DNA from: JAHJDR01 sp964609965
Lineage (GTDB): Bacteria > UBA10199 > JADGCS01
DNA: 46,447 bases
Assembly: GCA_964609965.1 (NCBI GenBank)
Contig: CAZSTS010000018.1
Span: 1-46,447 of the forward strand
Direction of reading: 5' to 3'
Shown: in pieces, positions 31,906 to 40,589 of the stretch
Position numbering within the stretch: position 1 is the first letter of the stretch
Layout: every line of letters starts with the position of its first letter
Program-made: the position numbers and the translations under genes
Notes under the pieces: generated by a model
The model's input: only the letters and a program-made list of their open reading frames with translations
What the model was told of the DNA's origin: nothing
The model's database searches: none

Positions 31906-31912
31906 TAACATT

Positions 31913-32431
31913 TTGATAATAAATAATAAAACACATATTAACCTCGGAAACATCTATCGCGAACATGGCGTTAAAGGCTATTGTAAGTTTTATGCTCAAG
32001 AAGGATGTGCTGCCAACCTGGTGGCTGGTCAGGTTTGTGTTCTTAAAAAAGATGAGCAAGAAGAACTAAGTGTGGTTGTTGTTGATGTCATGAATCATGG
32101 AAAATATTTTCTAGTTAAATTTGATTGTTTTGATTCTCCCGAAGATATTATTCCATGGCGAAAAGCAACGTTGTGGGTGGATAAAAAGGCTGTGACTCAA
32201 GACGAGAATAAGGTTTTTGATGATGAATGGGAAGGTTTTGTCGTTATTGATCAAAACAAGCAAAAAATTGGGGCAATCAAATCTATTGTCCATAATCCTC
32301 TGAAGCAATTTCTTATAGACCAAAATGCTCGTGAAATTCTCATTCCTTTTGTTGAGGATTGGTTTATCAGTGTCGATAAAGAAAAAAATGAAATACAGAT
32401 AAATTTACCAGAGGGATTAATCGAATTATGA
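31913..32431 (+). CDS. rimM: Ribosome maturation factor RimM
   Basis: The TTG at 31913 (ILIINNKTHINLGNIYREHG follows) has AAGGA seven bases upstream; the longer frame from the TTG at 31868 would translate a repeat as LSERSKSK. The 172-residue protein has the N-terminal RimM domain (LGNIYREHGVKGYCKFYA) and a C-terminal PRC barrel (KIGAIKSIVHNPLKQFLID, IPFVEDWFISVD). RimM helps process 16S rRNA in the 30S head. It ends inside the start of trmD as ATGA, so translation is coupled. Confidence 0.93.
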   Translation: MIINNKTHINLGNIYREHGVKGYCKFYAQEGCAANLVAGQVCVLKKDEQEELSVVVVDVMNHGKYFLVKFDCFDSPEDIIPWRKATLWVDKKAVTQDENKVFDDEWEGFVVIDQNKQKIGAIKSIVHNPLKQFLIDQNAREILIPFVEDWFISVDKEKNEIQINLPEGLIEL

Positions 32432-33120
32432 AATACCACATACTTGGTTTATTTCCAGAGATCCTCGATCATTATTTTTCACAAAGTTTACTCGGTAAAG
32501 CCCGTGAAAAGGGAGTTATCGGATTTCAATACCATCAGCTGAGAGATTATGCTCAAAACAAACATTCAGCTGTTGATGATAAACCCTATGGTGGTGGTGC
32601 GGGAATGATTTTTATGCCCGAAGTGGTTTGCCGTGCCGTTCGAGAAATCAAAGAAAAACATAATATCAAACGTGTGATTCTCACATCGCCAGCTGGGAAG
32701 CTATTAACACCTCAAAAAGCTAAAGAATTGAGTCAGCAAGAGTCTGTTATGTTTCTTTGTGGTCGTTATGAAGGTGTTGATCAACGAGCCATTGATCTAG
32801 TTGTGGATGAAGAAATCTCGATTGGAGATTATGTGGTTTCGGGTGGTGAATTGGCTACAGCGGTTATCATGGACGCTGTGAGCCGGTATATCCCAGGCGT
32901 TGTTGGCAAAGAAGAATCTATTCGTCTCGAATCACACGAAGATATATTGCTTGAACACCCACACTATACACGACCTGAAGTATTTGAAGATAAAAAAGTT
33001 CCAGAAGTTCTCCTCAGCGGTCATCATAAAAAGATTGAAGAATGGCAAAAAGAAAAAGCCGTCGAAAGGACAAAAGAGAGACGGCCGGATTTATATGAAA
33101 AGTATTTGCGCCAACGGTAA
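32428..33120 (+). CDS. trmD: tRNA (guanine-37-N1)-methyltransferase
   Basis: The 230-residue SPOUT enzyme methylates G37 of tRNAs to keep the reading frame. The N-terminal YHILGLFPEIL, DDKPYGGGAGMIF, FLCGRYEGVDQRAID and the trefoil-knot SAM site GDYVVSGGELA are all present. The C-terminal EHPHYTRPEVFEDKKVPEVLLSGHH is diagnostic. Length is normal. Its start overlaps rimM, and its end is followed by a short-word array before the next gene. Confidence 0.98.
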   Translation: MKYHILGLFPEILDHYFSQSLLGKAREKGVIGFQYHQLRDYAQNKHSAVDDKPYGGGAGMIFMPEVVCRAVREIKEKHNIKRVILTSPAGKLLTPQKAKELSQQESVMFLCGRYEGVDQRAIDLVVDEEISIGDYVVSGGELATAVIMDAVSRYIPGVVGKEESIRLESHEDILLEHPHYTRPEVFEDKKVPEVLLSGHHKKIEEWQKEKAVERTKERRPDLYEKYLRQR

Positions 33121-33170
33121 GATTTATTCCGTAGGAGCATAGGCGCTTAGGTGCCTAGGAGCAAAAAGAT

Positions 33171-33728
33171 ATGCAAGATCTCTACATAGCACTCGTCCAT
33201 CATCCCATTCTCAATAAGCAAGGAGCAGTGGTTACCACATCGGTGACAAATTTTGACCTTCACGATCTTTCAAGAAACAGTCAAACATATGGTATTAAAA
33301 AGTATTTTGTTGTTACGCCATCTGAAACTCAAATCAATATGGTAAATTACATACGTGATTACTGGCATAACGGGTATGGAAGTGACTATAATCCTTACAG
33401 AAAAGAGGCCTTTGAGGTGCTGGAAGTCGCCAAAAATATCGAGGATACCTGTTTGACAATTGCAAATCTCAGTGGTAGTCATCCGCTCCTTATTGCGACC
33501 ACGGCAAAATTGCATGAGAAATCGGTGGGTTACGGATTTGTTAGTGACTTACTTGCTAGTGGAAACCAGCCTGTGCTACTTATTTTTGGAACAGGTCATG
33601 GTTTAGTACCAGAGTTTTTTGAAAAAGTGGATTATACATTAAAACCCATTATGGGTGCCGGAGATTATAACCACTTACCAGTAAGAAGTGCAGTTGCAAT
33701 AACTTTAGATAGACTTGTTGGAAAATAG
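33171..33728 (+). CDS. SAM-dependent RNA methyltransferase (PF09936-type, SPOUT-like)
   Basis: The 185-residue protein begins LYIALVHHPILNKQGAVVTTSVTNFDLHDLSR and has VTPSETQ, then PVLLIFGTGHGLVPEFFE and LPVRSAVAITLDRL. This is the RNA_Me_trans family found between trmD and rplS in Deltaproteobacteria, Aquificae and Thermotogae. The knot-like GTGHGL and the final SAVAI helix fit an RNA methyltransferase of the SPOUT class. The exact modified base is not known. The AGGAG ribosome-binding site comes from an array of TAGGTGCCTAGGAGC-like words (33132-33163). Confidence 0.87.
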   Translation: MQDLYIALVHHPILNKQGAVVTTSVTNFDLHDLSRNSQTYGIKKYFVVTPSETQINMVNYIRDYWHNGYGSDYNPYRKEAFEVLEVAKNIEDTCLTIANLSGSHPLLIATTAKLHEKSVGYGFVSDLLASGNQPVLLIFGTGHGLVPEFFEKVDYTLKPIMGAGDYNHLPVRSAVAITLDRLVGK

Positions 33729-33766
33729 ATTTTACTTATTTTGCTGATCACAATGGAGATGTTAAA

Positions 33767-34243
33767 ATGAATGCAATAGATTGGGTTAACCAAAAATATC
33801 ATAAGACAAAAAAAATACCCGAATTTAAAGCTGGAGACAGCGTTAAAGTCCACGTAAAAATTCGAGAAGGTGATAAAGAGCGTATTCAAATTTATGAAGG
33901 CGTTGTTATTGCTATTCATCGCAACGGACCAAGTTCAACATTTACAGTTCGTAAAGTTTCTTACGGTGTTGGCGTAGAAAGAATTTTTCCATTCTCTAGT
34001 CCTTCTGTTGAAAAAATCGAAGTTTCTAGCGTAGGTAAAATAAGACGAGCTAAACTTTATTACTTACGAGAACTTTCTGGTAAAAAAGCCCGTATCACTG
34101 CTGTTGATCAACGCGGACTTCTCAAAAAGAAGGAAAATATAGAAGAACTTCAGAACGAAGCTGTTATCCAAGAAGCTCCAGCTCCTGCAGAAAAAGCAGA
34201 AGCTAAAACTGAAGAACCAGCAAAAGAAGAAAAGAAGAAATAA
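33767..34243 (+). CDS. rplS: 50S ribosomal protein bL19 with charged C-terminal extension
   Basis: The core (residues 1-115) has IPEFKAGDSVKVHVKIREGDKERIQIYEGVVIA and RKVSYGVGVERIFPFSSP...KLYYLREL, which are typical bL19; the protein lies at the 30S-50S interface. Residues about 120-158 are an added low-complexity tail of Glu, Ala, Pro and Lys (EAPAPAEKAEAKTEEPAKEEKKK region), which is probably disordered and extends the protein about 40 residues beyond usual. It is likely an essential gene of the ribosomal operon. TGGAG precedes the ATG. Confidence 0.97.
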   Translation: MNAIDWVNQKYHKTKKIPEFKAGDSVKVHVKIREGDKERIQIYEGVVIAIHRNGPSSTFTVRKVSYGVGVERIFPFSSPSVEKIEVSSVGKIRRAKLYYLRELSGKKARITAVDQRGLLKKKENIEELQNEAVIQEAPAPAEKAEAKTEEPAKEEKKK

Positions 34244-34282
34244 ATAATGGGTCTTTGGCCCTCAGGGTCCTAGATTTTGTAG

Positions 34283-34310
34283 GGGCGCTCTTTGTGGGCG
34301 CCTTTTTTTT
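34283..34310 (+). terminator. Rho-independent terminator between rplS and rnhB
   Basis: GGGGCGC-TCTTTGT-GGGCGCC followed by eight T residues lies 40 bases after rplS. The frame that starts upstream at 34255 would read through it, so rnhB starts after it. Confidence 0.85.
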
Positions 34311-34320
34311 TGGTAATTTT

Positions 34321-34929
34321 ATGAGTTTAATAGATTTCGATTCAAAGTATTTTGACAGCAATGTCGCTCTTGCAGGCATCGACGAAGCAGGTCGTGGGGC
34401 TTGGGCTGGTCCTGTTGTAGCTGCTGCTGTGATTATGCCAAAAGATAATATCATCGATGGCATTAATGATTCCAAAAAACTTACACCCAAAAAACGAGAT
34501 CTCCTCTTTGATCAAATCAAAAGTACATATGTCAGCTATGGCATTGGAATGATCGCATCCGACGTGATAGATCAAATCAATATTCTCGAGGCCAGCAAAA
34601 AAGCCATGCTCATGGCTGTTTCACAACTTTCTCCACAACCTAATCTTATTCTTGTAGATGGAAATATCACATTAGATACAGCTATATCTCAAAAAGAAGT
34701 CATAGATGGTGATGCCAAGAGTTATTGCATTGCAGCAGCATCAATCATTGCTAAAGTGACTAGAGACCGTTTGATGGTCTCCCTGTCAAAAGACTTTCCA
34801 CAATATGGGTTTGAAAAGCACAAAGGGTATGGGACAAAAGTGCATCAAGATGCACTCGCAGAACATGGGGTCTTGGCCATTCATCGAAAATCGTATAGGC
34901 CGGTGGCTAGGATAGTAAGTAAAGCATGA
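34321..34929 (+). CDS. rnhB: Ribonuclease HII
   Basis: The start is ATG 34321 (MSLIDFDSKYFDSNVALAGID), since a start at 34255 would translate a terminator stem. The 202-residue enzyme degrades RNA in RNA-DNA hybrids and removes misincorporated ribonucleotides. The active-site acidic residues lie in AGIDEAGRGAWAGPVVAAAV (DE pair), LILVDGNIT (Asp) and the SIIAKVTRDRLM region (Asp). GYGTKVHQDALAEHG is also family-specific. It closes the rpsP-rplS gene cluster, converging with hypE. Confidence 0.95.
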   Translation: MSLIDFDSKYFDSNVALAGIDEAGRGAWAGPVVAAAVIMPKDNIIDGINDSKKLTPKKRDLLFDQIKSTYVSYGIGMIASDVIDQINILEASKKAMLMAVSQLSPQPNLILVDGNITLDTAISQKEVIDGDAKSYCIAAASIIAKVTRDRLMVSLSKDFPQYGFEKHKGYGTKVHQDALAEHGVLAIHRKSYRPVARIVSKA

Positions 34930-34947
34930 GTAAATAGCATGAGTTTG

Positions 34948-35961
34948 TTAACAAATCCTTGGTAACAGTTCACCTACAGGTAAATCCAGGATTCGTTTCC
35001 CGCCAGTGAGTGTTTTGAGCATCACACCAGAGGTTTCTGATTTAGCTTCAACTTGACCGATGATAGCTGCTTGATCGCAGTTTTCTTTTTGCTTTAAATA
35101 AGTAACAATATTTTCTGCCTTTGAATTTTCGACAATCGCCAAAAAGCGACCTTCACAAGGAAGATATAGGGTATCAAAGCCTAAAAGATCACTCACAGCT
35201 TGGACTTCAGGTGTGACAGGGACTTTAGATTCATCAATCGTGATTGTGGCTTTGCTTGCAGAAGCGATTTCATTTAATGTTGTGCCCACACCACCTCGTG
35301 TGGGGTCGCGTAGAACATGAATGGCTGATCCAAATTCCTGGAGCAGAGGTAAGACAGAGTTTGTGAGAGGTGCAGCATCAGAAAGAATATCTCCCTCGAG
35401 TTCAAGCCCATTTCGCTTTGTCATCACAGCAACACCATGAGCACCAATGTCTCCTGAAACAATCACCACATCACCTTGTTTGGCATTTGTACCCTTGATA
35501 TTGCTTGAAGACAGGATTTCACCTATTCCCGAAGTATTAATGTAAAGACCATCAGCTTCTCCTTTGCCAACGACCTTTGTGTCTCCTGTTGCAATAGTCA
35601 CTTTGGCTTGTTCACAGGTTTTTTTGATGGAGATAAGAATTCTTTCAAGATCATCTAAGGGAAATCCTTCTTCTATTATTAATCCAACAGAAAGATGAAG
35701 AGGACGCGCACCTTTCATAAGTAGATCATTCACTGTTCCGCTGACAGCAAGGCTTCCAATATCGCCACCTGGAAAAAAAATGGGTTTTACCACAAAAGAA
35801 TCTGTAGTGAAGGCGAGATGATTAGACTCGGTTCTGATTTCAGCCGCATCATCTAAGGCGGCTAGTTCTGGCGAATTCAAATGTTTGAGTATGACTTCCT
35901 GGATGAGCTTATGCATCATTTTTCCGCCTGAGCCATGGGAGAGTTGTATTGTATTATTCAT
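34948..35961 (-). CDS. hypE: Hydrogenase maturation protein HypE
   Basis: I set the start at 35961 (MNNTIQLSHGSGGKMMHKLI); the extra 17 residues from 36012 (RFSIHDPRSTIHT) are translated short-word repeat. The 337-residue PurM-like enzyme uses ATP to dehydrate the thiocarbamate on its own C-terminal Cys to thiocyanate. The end of the protein is PRIC, exactly the required carboxy-terminal Cys. RDPTRGGVGTTLNEIA is the typical ATP-site motif. It is the last gene of hypABFCDE on the minus strand and is followed closely by rnhB in convergence. Confidence 0.97.
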   Translation of the reverse strand: MNNTIQLSHGSGGKMMHKLIQEVILKHLNSPELAALDDAAEIRTESNHLAFTTDSFVVKPIFFPGGDIGSLAVSGTVNDLLMKGARPLHLSVGLIIEEGFPLDDLERILISIKKTCEQAKVTIATGDTKVVGKGEADGLYINTSGIGEILSSSNIKGTNAKQGDVVIVSGDIGAHGVAVMTKRNGLELEGDILSDAAPLTNSVLPLLQEFGSAIHVLRDPTRGGVGTTLNEIASASKATITIDESKVPVTPEVQAVSDLLGFDTLYLPCEGRFLAIVENSKAENIVTYLKQKENCDQAAIIGQVEAKSETSGVMLKTLTGGKRILDLPVGELLPRIC

Positions 35962-35965
35962 CTGA

Positions 35966-36033
35966 AAAGTGTGGATCGTGGATCGTGGGTCGTGGATCGA
36001 AAAACGATTCACAATCTACGATTCACAATTCAC
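35966..36033. repeat. GTGGATCGTGG / GATTCAC short-word array
   Basis: The hypD-hypE junction consists of degenerate repeats such as GTGGATCGTGGATCGTGG followed by ACGATTCACAATCTACG and ATTCACAATTCACGG, with both orientations of the word. The hypD 3' end (stop at 36023-36025) overlaps it. Confidence 0.75.
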
Positions 36034-37102
36034 GGTATTTAAAATACGCTGCACATGTTCCTTCAGAAGATACCATACAAGGTCCTATGGGATTTTCTGG
36101 TGTGCAGGGTTTAGCATAGAGTTTGCATTCTGGTGGTGTGATTCTGCCTTGCAGAACTTCGCCACATTGACAGCCTTTATTGTCGTCCGAACTTCTTACT
36201 TCTACTGGAAACCGTGTTTGAGCATCAAAAACTTTGTAAGATTTACGTAAACCAAGCCCACTTTCAGGTATTTGGCCAAAACCACGCCATTCGGTATCAA
36301 CAGGTGCATAAACTTCATCCACTACTGTACGGGCCTTCACATTGCCTTGTTCATGGACAACTCGGTTGTACTGAATTTCGACTTTATAATCATTGGTTTC
36401 GATTTGTTTTATAAGCATCATAATGCCTTGGATAACATCAGAAGCTTCGAATCCTGTAATCACACAAGCACGTTTATATTTTTGGGCGATGAATGAGTAG
36501 GGCTCGGCTCCTAAAATAGTGGAGACGTGTCCTGGCAAGATAAAGCCATTTAGTGTGAGGTTAGGATCTGAAATAAGGGCCTCTAATGCGGGCATGACTA
36601 ATTTATGTGCAGGTAAAACGAAAAAATTGTTTATATTTTTTTCTTTAGCCATGAGAACCGTGGCTGCAATAGTTGGGGTTGTGGTTTCAAAGCCAACAGC
36701 AAGAAAGACGATGTTTTTATCTGGATTTTTTTGAGCCATTTCCAATGCCCCTAAAGGCGAGTAGACTATTTCGACAGGGTAACCTTGGCTTCTTAAGTTT
36801 GAAAGCGTTTCGTTTGAACCTGGTACACGCATCATATCGCCAAAAGTTGTCAAAATAACACCGTGTTTTTTTGCCATGGCAATGGCTGTGTCGAGATAGG
36901 AGATTGGAGTGACACAGACAGGACAGCCAGGTCCTGAGACAAGTCTTAAGTTTTCTGGGAGCATTTGAGAGAGTCCTGAACGGTGAATGGCCATGGTATG
37001 TGTGCCACAGACCTCCATGAGAGAGATGGGTTTGCTAATTTTCATGGATTTGAGGCTTTGGCTTAACTTTTTTAGAAGGGTGTTGTTCTGATTTTGTTCC
37101 AT
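36023..37102 (-). CDS. hypD: Hydrogenase maturation protein HypD
   Basis: The 359-residue iron-sulfur protein is the scaffold on which Fe(CN)2CO is built with HypC. It contains the conserved CGTHTMAIHRSG, GPGCPVCVTP and GFETTTPT motifs, a C-terminal [4Fe-4S] ligand set in CQCGEV and CKLYAKPC, and GPCMVSSEGTCAAYF. Length is normal. It lies 19 bases downstream of hypC, and hypE follows. Confidence 0.98.
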   Translation of the reverse strand: MEQNQNNTLLKKLSQSLKSMKISKPISLMEVCGTHTMAIHRSGLSQMLPENLRLVSGPGCPVCVTPISYLDTAIAMAKKHGVILTTFGDMMRVPGSNETLSNLRSQGYPVEIVYSPLGALEMAQKNPDKNIVFLAVGFETTTPTIAATVLMAKEKNINNFFVLPAHKLVMPALEALISDPNLTLNGFILPGHVSTILGAEPYSFIAQKYKRACVITGFEASDVIQGIMMLIKQIETNDYKVEIQYNRVVHEQGNVKARTVVDEVYAPVDTEWRGFGQIPESGLGLRKSYKVFDAQTRFPVEVRSSDDNKGCQCGEVLQGRITPPECKLYAKPCTPENPIGPCMVSSEGTCAAYFKYREL

Positions 37103-37110
37103 GGTTTCTT

Positions 37111-37140
37111 GTAGCTAGTAGCTAGTAGCTAGTAGCTAGT
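37111..37140. repeat. TAGTAGC tandem array at the hypC end
   Basis: Four tandem copies of GTAGCTA overlap the hypC stop (37122-37124), so the final residues of HypC, LATSY, and the stop codon are written by the repeat. Confidence 0.85.
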
Positions 37141-37343
37141 TCATTCAGTAATTCAATTGTTTCCATTGCGGCTTCTTCATCTAAAATCTCAATGGCAAAT
37201 CCTGCGTGGACAATGACATAATCACCAATAGCTACTTTTTCGAGAAGACGGGTAGATATTTTTAATAAAACATTACCTGCTTCTGCAGTAGCGTAAGCAT
37301 TGGGGAAGAGTTCTTTAACCTTCATGGGAACACCGAGGCACAT
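37122..37343 (-). CDS. hypC: Hydrogenase maturation chaperone HypC
   Basis: The 73-residue protein starts MCLGVPMKVKEL, with the essential Cys2 that binds HypD-bound iron and the large-subunit precursor. GDYVIVHAGFAIEILDEEAA is typical of the OB-fold. AAAGGAAA precedes the ATG. Its last residues (ELATSY) are encoded by a tandem TAGTAGC array. It lies upstream of hypD, and downstream of hypF after 88 bases of repetitive words (37344-37431). Confidence 0.97.
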   Translation of the reverse strand: MCLGVPMKVKELFPNAYATAEAGNVLLKISTRLLEKVAIGDYVIVHAGFAIEILDEEAAMETIELLNELATSY

Positions 37344-37431
37344 GTTGTTTCCTTTTTCTATTTATGTTTCAATATCTGATGCAGGATACAAGTCACAGGT
37401 TTCTGGATGCTAGATGTCAGATACTGGATGT

Positions 37432-39837
37432 TCATTGTTCAAATACATTCGCTGCTATATAAGCTTGTCCCAGCGATATACCACCATCATTGACAGGAAC
37501 TTTTTCATTAGTAAATACCAAAAATTTTCTTTTAATAAGCTCCTGAGTAAATTCATTGCTCAGAAGTCGGTTTTGCCACGACCCGCCCGAAAGCACAACA
37601 TCATTTATGCCAGTAATTTTTCGAACCATTTCAGCAATATCAATGAATGCATGTGTTAAAGTATTGTGAAAGGCCCTGGCAAGTTTTGGCACAGGTGTAC
37701 CATCTTTCATTTCTTTGATCAGTTCATAAAAAAAAGGTTTGAAATCTAGAATGCATTTTTGTTTTAGCGAATAGTTGTTTTGAGGGCTTTTAAGATAATT
37801 TGGGAATAGCTCGAGTTCTTCCATTTGGATTTCGTAGGGGAGCATGAAATCAGTTTCGCATTCACTTGCCATGGCTTCAAGCATCATGGGTGCTTGTCCT
37901 TCAAAGGCATTGAAGTGTTTGATGTTAAGAAGACTGGCTATAGCATCAAAAAGTCTTCCTAATGAAGATGTTTGGGGACAGTTGATTTTGCTTTTACAGG
38001 CTTGATCTATGAGGGAGAGATTTGTTTTCCCTGTTTGTCGAAGACAATCTAGTTGAACCGTCTTCCAGTCATTTCCAAAAGCCTCTCTCAAATAGGAAAA
38101 AGCCATTCGCCAGGGTTCTTTGATGGCTTTGCTGCCTCCAGGAAGTGGTATGGGATTAAGGTGTGCGGCTCGTGTGAATTGAGTAGGTGTGCAAATAAGG
38201 ACCTCTCCACCCCAAACAGTTTCATCAAGGCCATAGCCTGTTCCGTCCATGGCAAAGCCGATAACAGGTTCTGTGATTCCCTTTTCGCACATCACCGATG
38301 CTATGTGTGCATGATGATGTTGGACGGGAAGGGTGCTTTGTTCCTCGTGCTTCGTGCTTCGTAAAAGATCTATAGCGTATTTTGTAGATAGATACTCTGG
38401 GTGTAAGTCATAGGCGATGATTTCTGGATCAAGATTTAGAATGTTTTTGAAATGCGAAACTGCTTCTTTGAAATAATCAAGTGTAGGCACATTTTCGAGA
38501 TCACCAATGTATTGGCTCACAAAGGCTTTGTTTTTATCTGTGATGCAAAGTGTGTTTTTGAGTTCTGCCCCCATGGCAAGTATTTGTGGAATATTTTTGT
38601 TCAGAAAAACAGGGGCAGGTGCATAACCGCGTGAACGGCGGATAAAAGAAGGTTTTTTATGATTAATATAAACGACGGAATCATCACATCTGAGATGGAT
38701 GTCACGATTATGAGTCAGAAAAGCATCTGCCACTGAACCGAGCCTTTTTATAGCTTCATCGTTGTCTTTTATAATAGGTTCTTCACTGATATTACCACTC
38801 GTCATCACAAGTGATGTGAAAAGTGATTTCTTCTTTTCAAAATCCCCACCAGCAGCTGGATGGTAAAACAAAAGGTAGTGCAAGGGTGTGTAGGGAAGCA
38901 TGATGCCTAGATGAGGGGTATTGGGAGCTACAAATGTAGATATACGAGGGACGAAGGACGATCGCTCTCTTCGTTCGCTAGGACGATGGACGATAACAAT
39001 GGGTCTTTCTCGAGAACAAAGTGCTTCGCGTTCTTTATCTGTGAATGTGGCAAGTTTTTCAGCGTTCCTCAAATCTCCAGCCATGAGTGCAAAGGGTTTT
39101 TCATCGCGCTGTTTGCGTTTTCGTAATCTTTGTACAGCTTCATCGTTTGTGGCATCCACAGCAAGCTGAAAGCCACCGAGTGATTTAATGGCGATGATTT
39201 TTCCTTCTTTAAGACAGGTAATGGCATTGAGAAGGGGATCACCTTCGATAGTCTTTCCATGAGAATCTAAAAGTTCCAATTGAGGACCACATTCAGGGCA
39301 GGCATTGGGCTGTACATGAAATCTTTGGCTTAAGGGCTCTTCGAATTCTTTTAAACAGGAAGAACACAATTCAAAAGACTTCATGGTTGTGCTGGAACGG
39401 TCATAGGGCAATTTTTCGATAATGGTAAATCTGGGCCCGCAATCAAGGCAGTTAATAAAAGGGTGGAGATAGCGTCGGTTATCTGGATCAAAGAGTTCTT
39501 TAAGACAAGTTTCACATGTACCAACATCAGGAGAAACCAATGTTGTTGGATTCTTGCCGTGTACAGATTCCTTAATAACAAAATCAGTGTAGTTGAAGAC
39601 AGAATCGATGCTCTCATCATCAATTGAATCTATGCGAGAGAGGGGTGGTGCTTTGTTTTCAAGGTCGTAAATAAATTTCTTTACCGTATCATCATCACCC
39701 TGAACCTCAATGCTAACACCTTCGGAGTTGTTCAAAACAAAACCATTGAGATGATGTTCTTTGGCGAGTCTGTAAACAAAGGGGCGGAAACCCACACCTT
39801 GAACGATGCCTTGAATTTTTATGAGTTTATGAAACAC
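37432..39837 (-). CDS. hypF: Carbamoyltransferase HypF
   Basis: The 801-residue protein makes the carbamoyl-adenylate that supplies cyanide ligands. Domains in order: acylphosphatase (QGIVQGVGFRPFVYRLA), two zinc fingers (CETCLKEL...CLDCGPRF, CSSCLKEF...CPECGPQ), YrdC-like domain (residues about 200-380) and a Kae1-like transferase domain with HHHAHIASVM and a final VLSGGSWQNRLLS. Residues about 282-298 (HRPSERRERSSFVPR) replace a region that is normally shorter, and are written by ACGAAGGACGA-like words; a second array lies near residues 492-500. It overlaps hypB by 11 bases. All key motifs are intact. Confidence 0.97.
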   Translation of the reverse strand: MFHKLIKIQGIVQGVGFRPFVYRLAKEHHLNGFVLNNSEGVSIEVQGDDDTVKKFIYDLENKAPPLSRIDSIDDESIDSVFNYTDFVIKESVHGKNPTTLVSPDVGTCETCLKELFDPDNRRYLHPFINCLDCGPRFTIIEKLPYDRSSTTMKSFELCSSCLKEFEEPLSQRFHVQPNACPECGPQLELLDSHGKTIEGDPLLNAITCLKEGKIIAIKSLGGFQLAVDATNDEAVQRLRKRKQRDEKPFALMAGDLRNAEKLATFTDKEREALCSRERPIVIVHRPSERRERSSFVPRISTFVAPNTPHLGIMLPYTPLHYLLFYHPAAGGDFEKKKSLFTSLVMTSGNISEEPIIKDNDEAIKRLGSVADAFLTHNRDIHLRCDDSVVYINHKKPSFIRRSRGYAPAPVFLNKNIPQILAMGAELKNTLCITDKNKAFVSQYIGDLENVPTLDYFKEAVSHFKNILNLDPEIIAYDLHPEYLSTKYAIDLLRSTKHEEQSTLPVQHHHAHIASVMCEKGITEPVIGFAMDGTGYGLDETVWGGEVLICTPTQFTRAAHLNPIPLPGGSKAIKEPWRMAFSYLREAFGNDWKTVQLDCLRQTGKTNLSLIDQACKSKINCPQTSSLGRLFDAIASLLNIKHFNAFEGQAPMMLEAMASECETDFMLPYEIQMEELELFPNYLKSPQNNYSLKQKCILDFKPFFYELIKEMKDGTPVPKLARAFHNTLTHAFIDIAEMVRKITGINDVVLSGGSWQNRLLSNEFTQELIKRKFLVFTNEKVPVNDGGISLGQAYIAANVFEQ

Positions 39838-40477
39838 TAATATCTCTCAAAAAGTTTGCAAATTCATCAATGCCGTCTCCTGTTTTTGCTGAGGTGATGA
39901 AGGTTTTGAGTTTTGGGTTGATGGATAGCGCGTTGTTCTTAAGTTCCTCAGCATCCACATCCACGTAGGGGCACAAATCTGTTTTTGTGATAATAAGTAC
40001 ATTTGCCGAAGTAAAAGCAGCAGGGTATTTTAAGGGCTTGTCTACACCTTCTCCTACGCTGATCACAATGAGGCGGTATTTTTCACCAAGATCATAGGAT
40101 GTTGGGCAGATAAGATTGCCAACATTTTCGACAAAGAGGCATTTTGTCTCATCAAGGGGGAGTTTAGGGAGCATGTCTAGAACTTGCTCAGCATTCAGAT
40201 GACATCCCCCGCCAGTTTCGATTTGGACAACAGGGACATTGAGGGCCTCAATGCGCTTTTTGTCATTATCAGTCTTCACATCGCCTTCAACTACCGAACA
40301 AGGCAGTTTTCCACCCAGATATTTGAATGTTGCCTCTAAAAGAGCTGTTTTTCCACTACCGGGAGATCCTATTAGATTTAAGCCAGTTACACCTTTTTCT
40401 TTGAACTGATCCTTTATCTTTTTGGCCACAGCATCGTTTTTACTGAGTACTTTATTTTTAATGTCAATTTTAGTCAT
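39827..40477 (-). CDS. hypB: Hydrogenase nickel incorporation GTPase HypB
   Basis: The 216-residue SIMIBI GTPase delivers nickel to the hydrogenase large subunit. It has the P-loop GSPGSGKT, EGDVKTDNDKKRI, a metal-site ETGGGCHLNAEQV, FVENVGNLICP and the TKTDL base-recognition motif. The N-terminal His-rich or CXXCGC nickel-binding stretch of some species is absent, so nickel storage would need other proteins. GGAGAAAAA precedes the ATG. The end overlaps hypF start by 11 bases. Two hairpins separate it from hypA. Confidence 0.97.
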   Translation of the reverse strand: MTKIDIKNKVLSKNDAVAKKIKDQFKEKGVTGLNLIGSPGSGKTALLEATFKYLGGKLPCSVVEGDVKTDNDKKRIEALNVPVVQIETGGGCHLNAEQVLDMLPKLPLDETKCLFVENVGNLICPTSYDLGEKYRLIVISVGEGVDKPLKYPAAFTSANVLIITKTDLCPYVDVDAEELKNNALSINPKLKTFITSAKTGDGIDEFANFLRDISVS

Positions 40478-40503
40478 TTTTTCTCCAGATGATGTTTACC
40501 TTT

Positions 40504-40583
40504 CCCCCTTTGTAAGGGGGAAATACAAAGGGGGTAGATACAATTTCTACCTCTCCCCAGCCCTCTCCTTACAAAGGAGAGGG
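40504..40583. repeat. C-rich hairpin repeats between hypA and hypB
   Basis: Two hairpins, CCCCCTTTGTAAGGGGG (40504-40520) and CCCTCTCCTT-ACA-AAGGAGAGGG (40561-40583), occupy the 112-base gap. The repeated words CTTTGTA and CTTACAAAG relate them to each other. They may be a palindromic repeat insertion and could lower read-through from hypA into hypB. Confidence 0.75.
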
Positions 40584-40589
40584 GGTATG

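Noticed and set aside
34255..34320. Longer start for RNase HII
   Set aside because: It would read through a clear terminator hairpin and T-run. The ATG at 34321 gives the usual N-terminus.
35962..36012. 17-residue N-terminal extension of HypE
   Set aside because: It is made wholly of short-word repeat (RFSIHDPRSTIH), and typical HypE begins close to the MNNTIQLSHGSGGK start.
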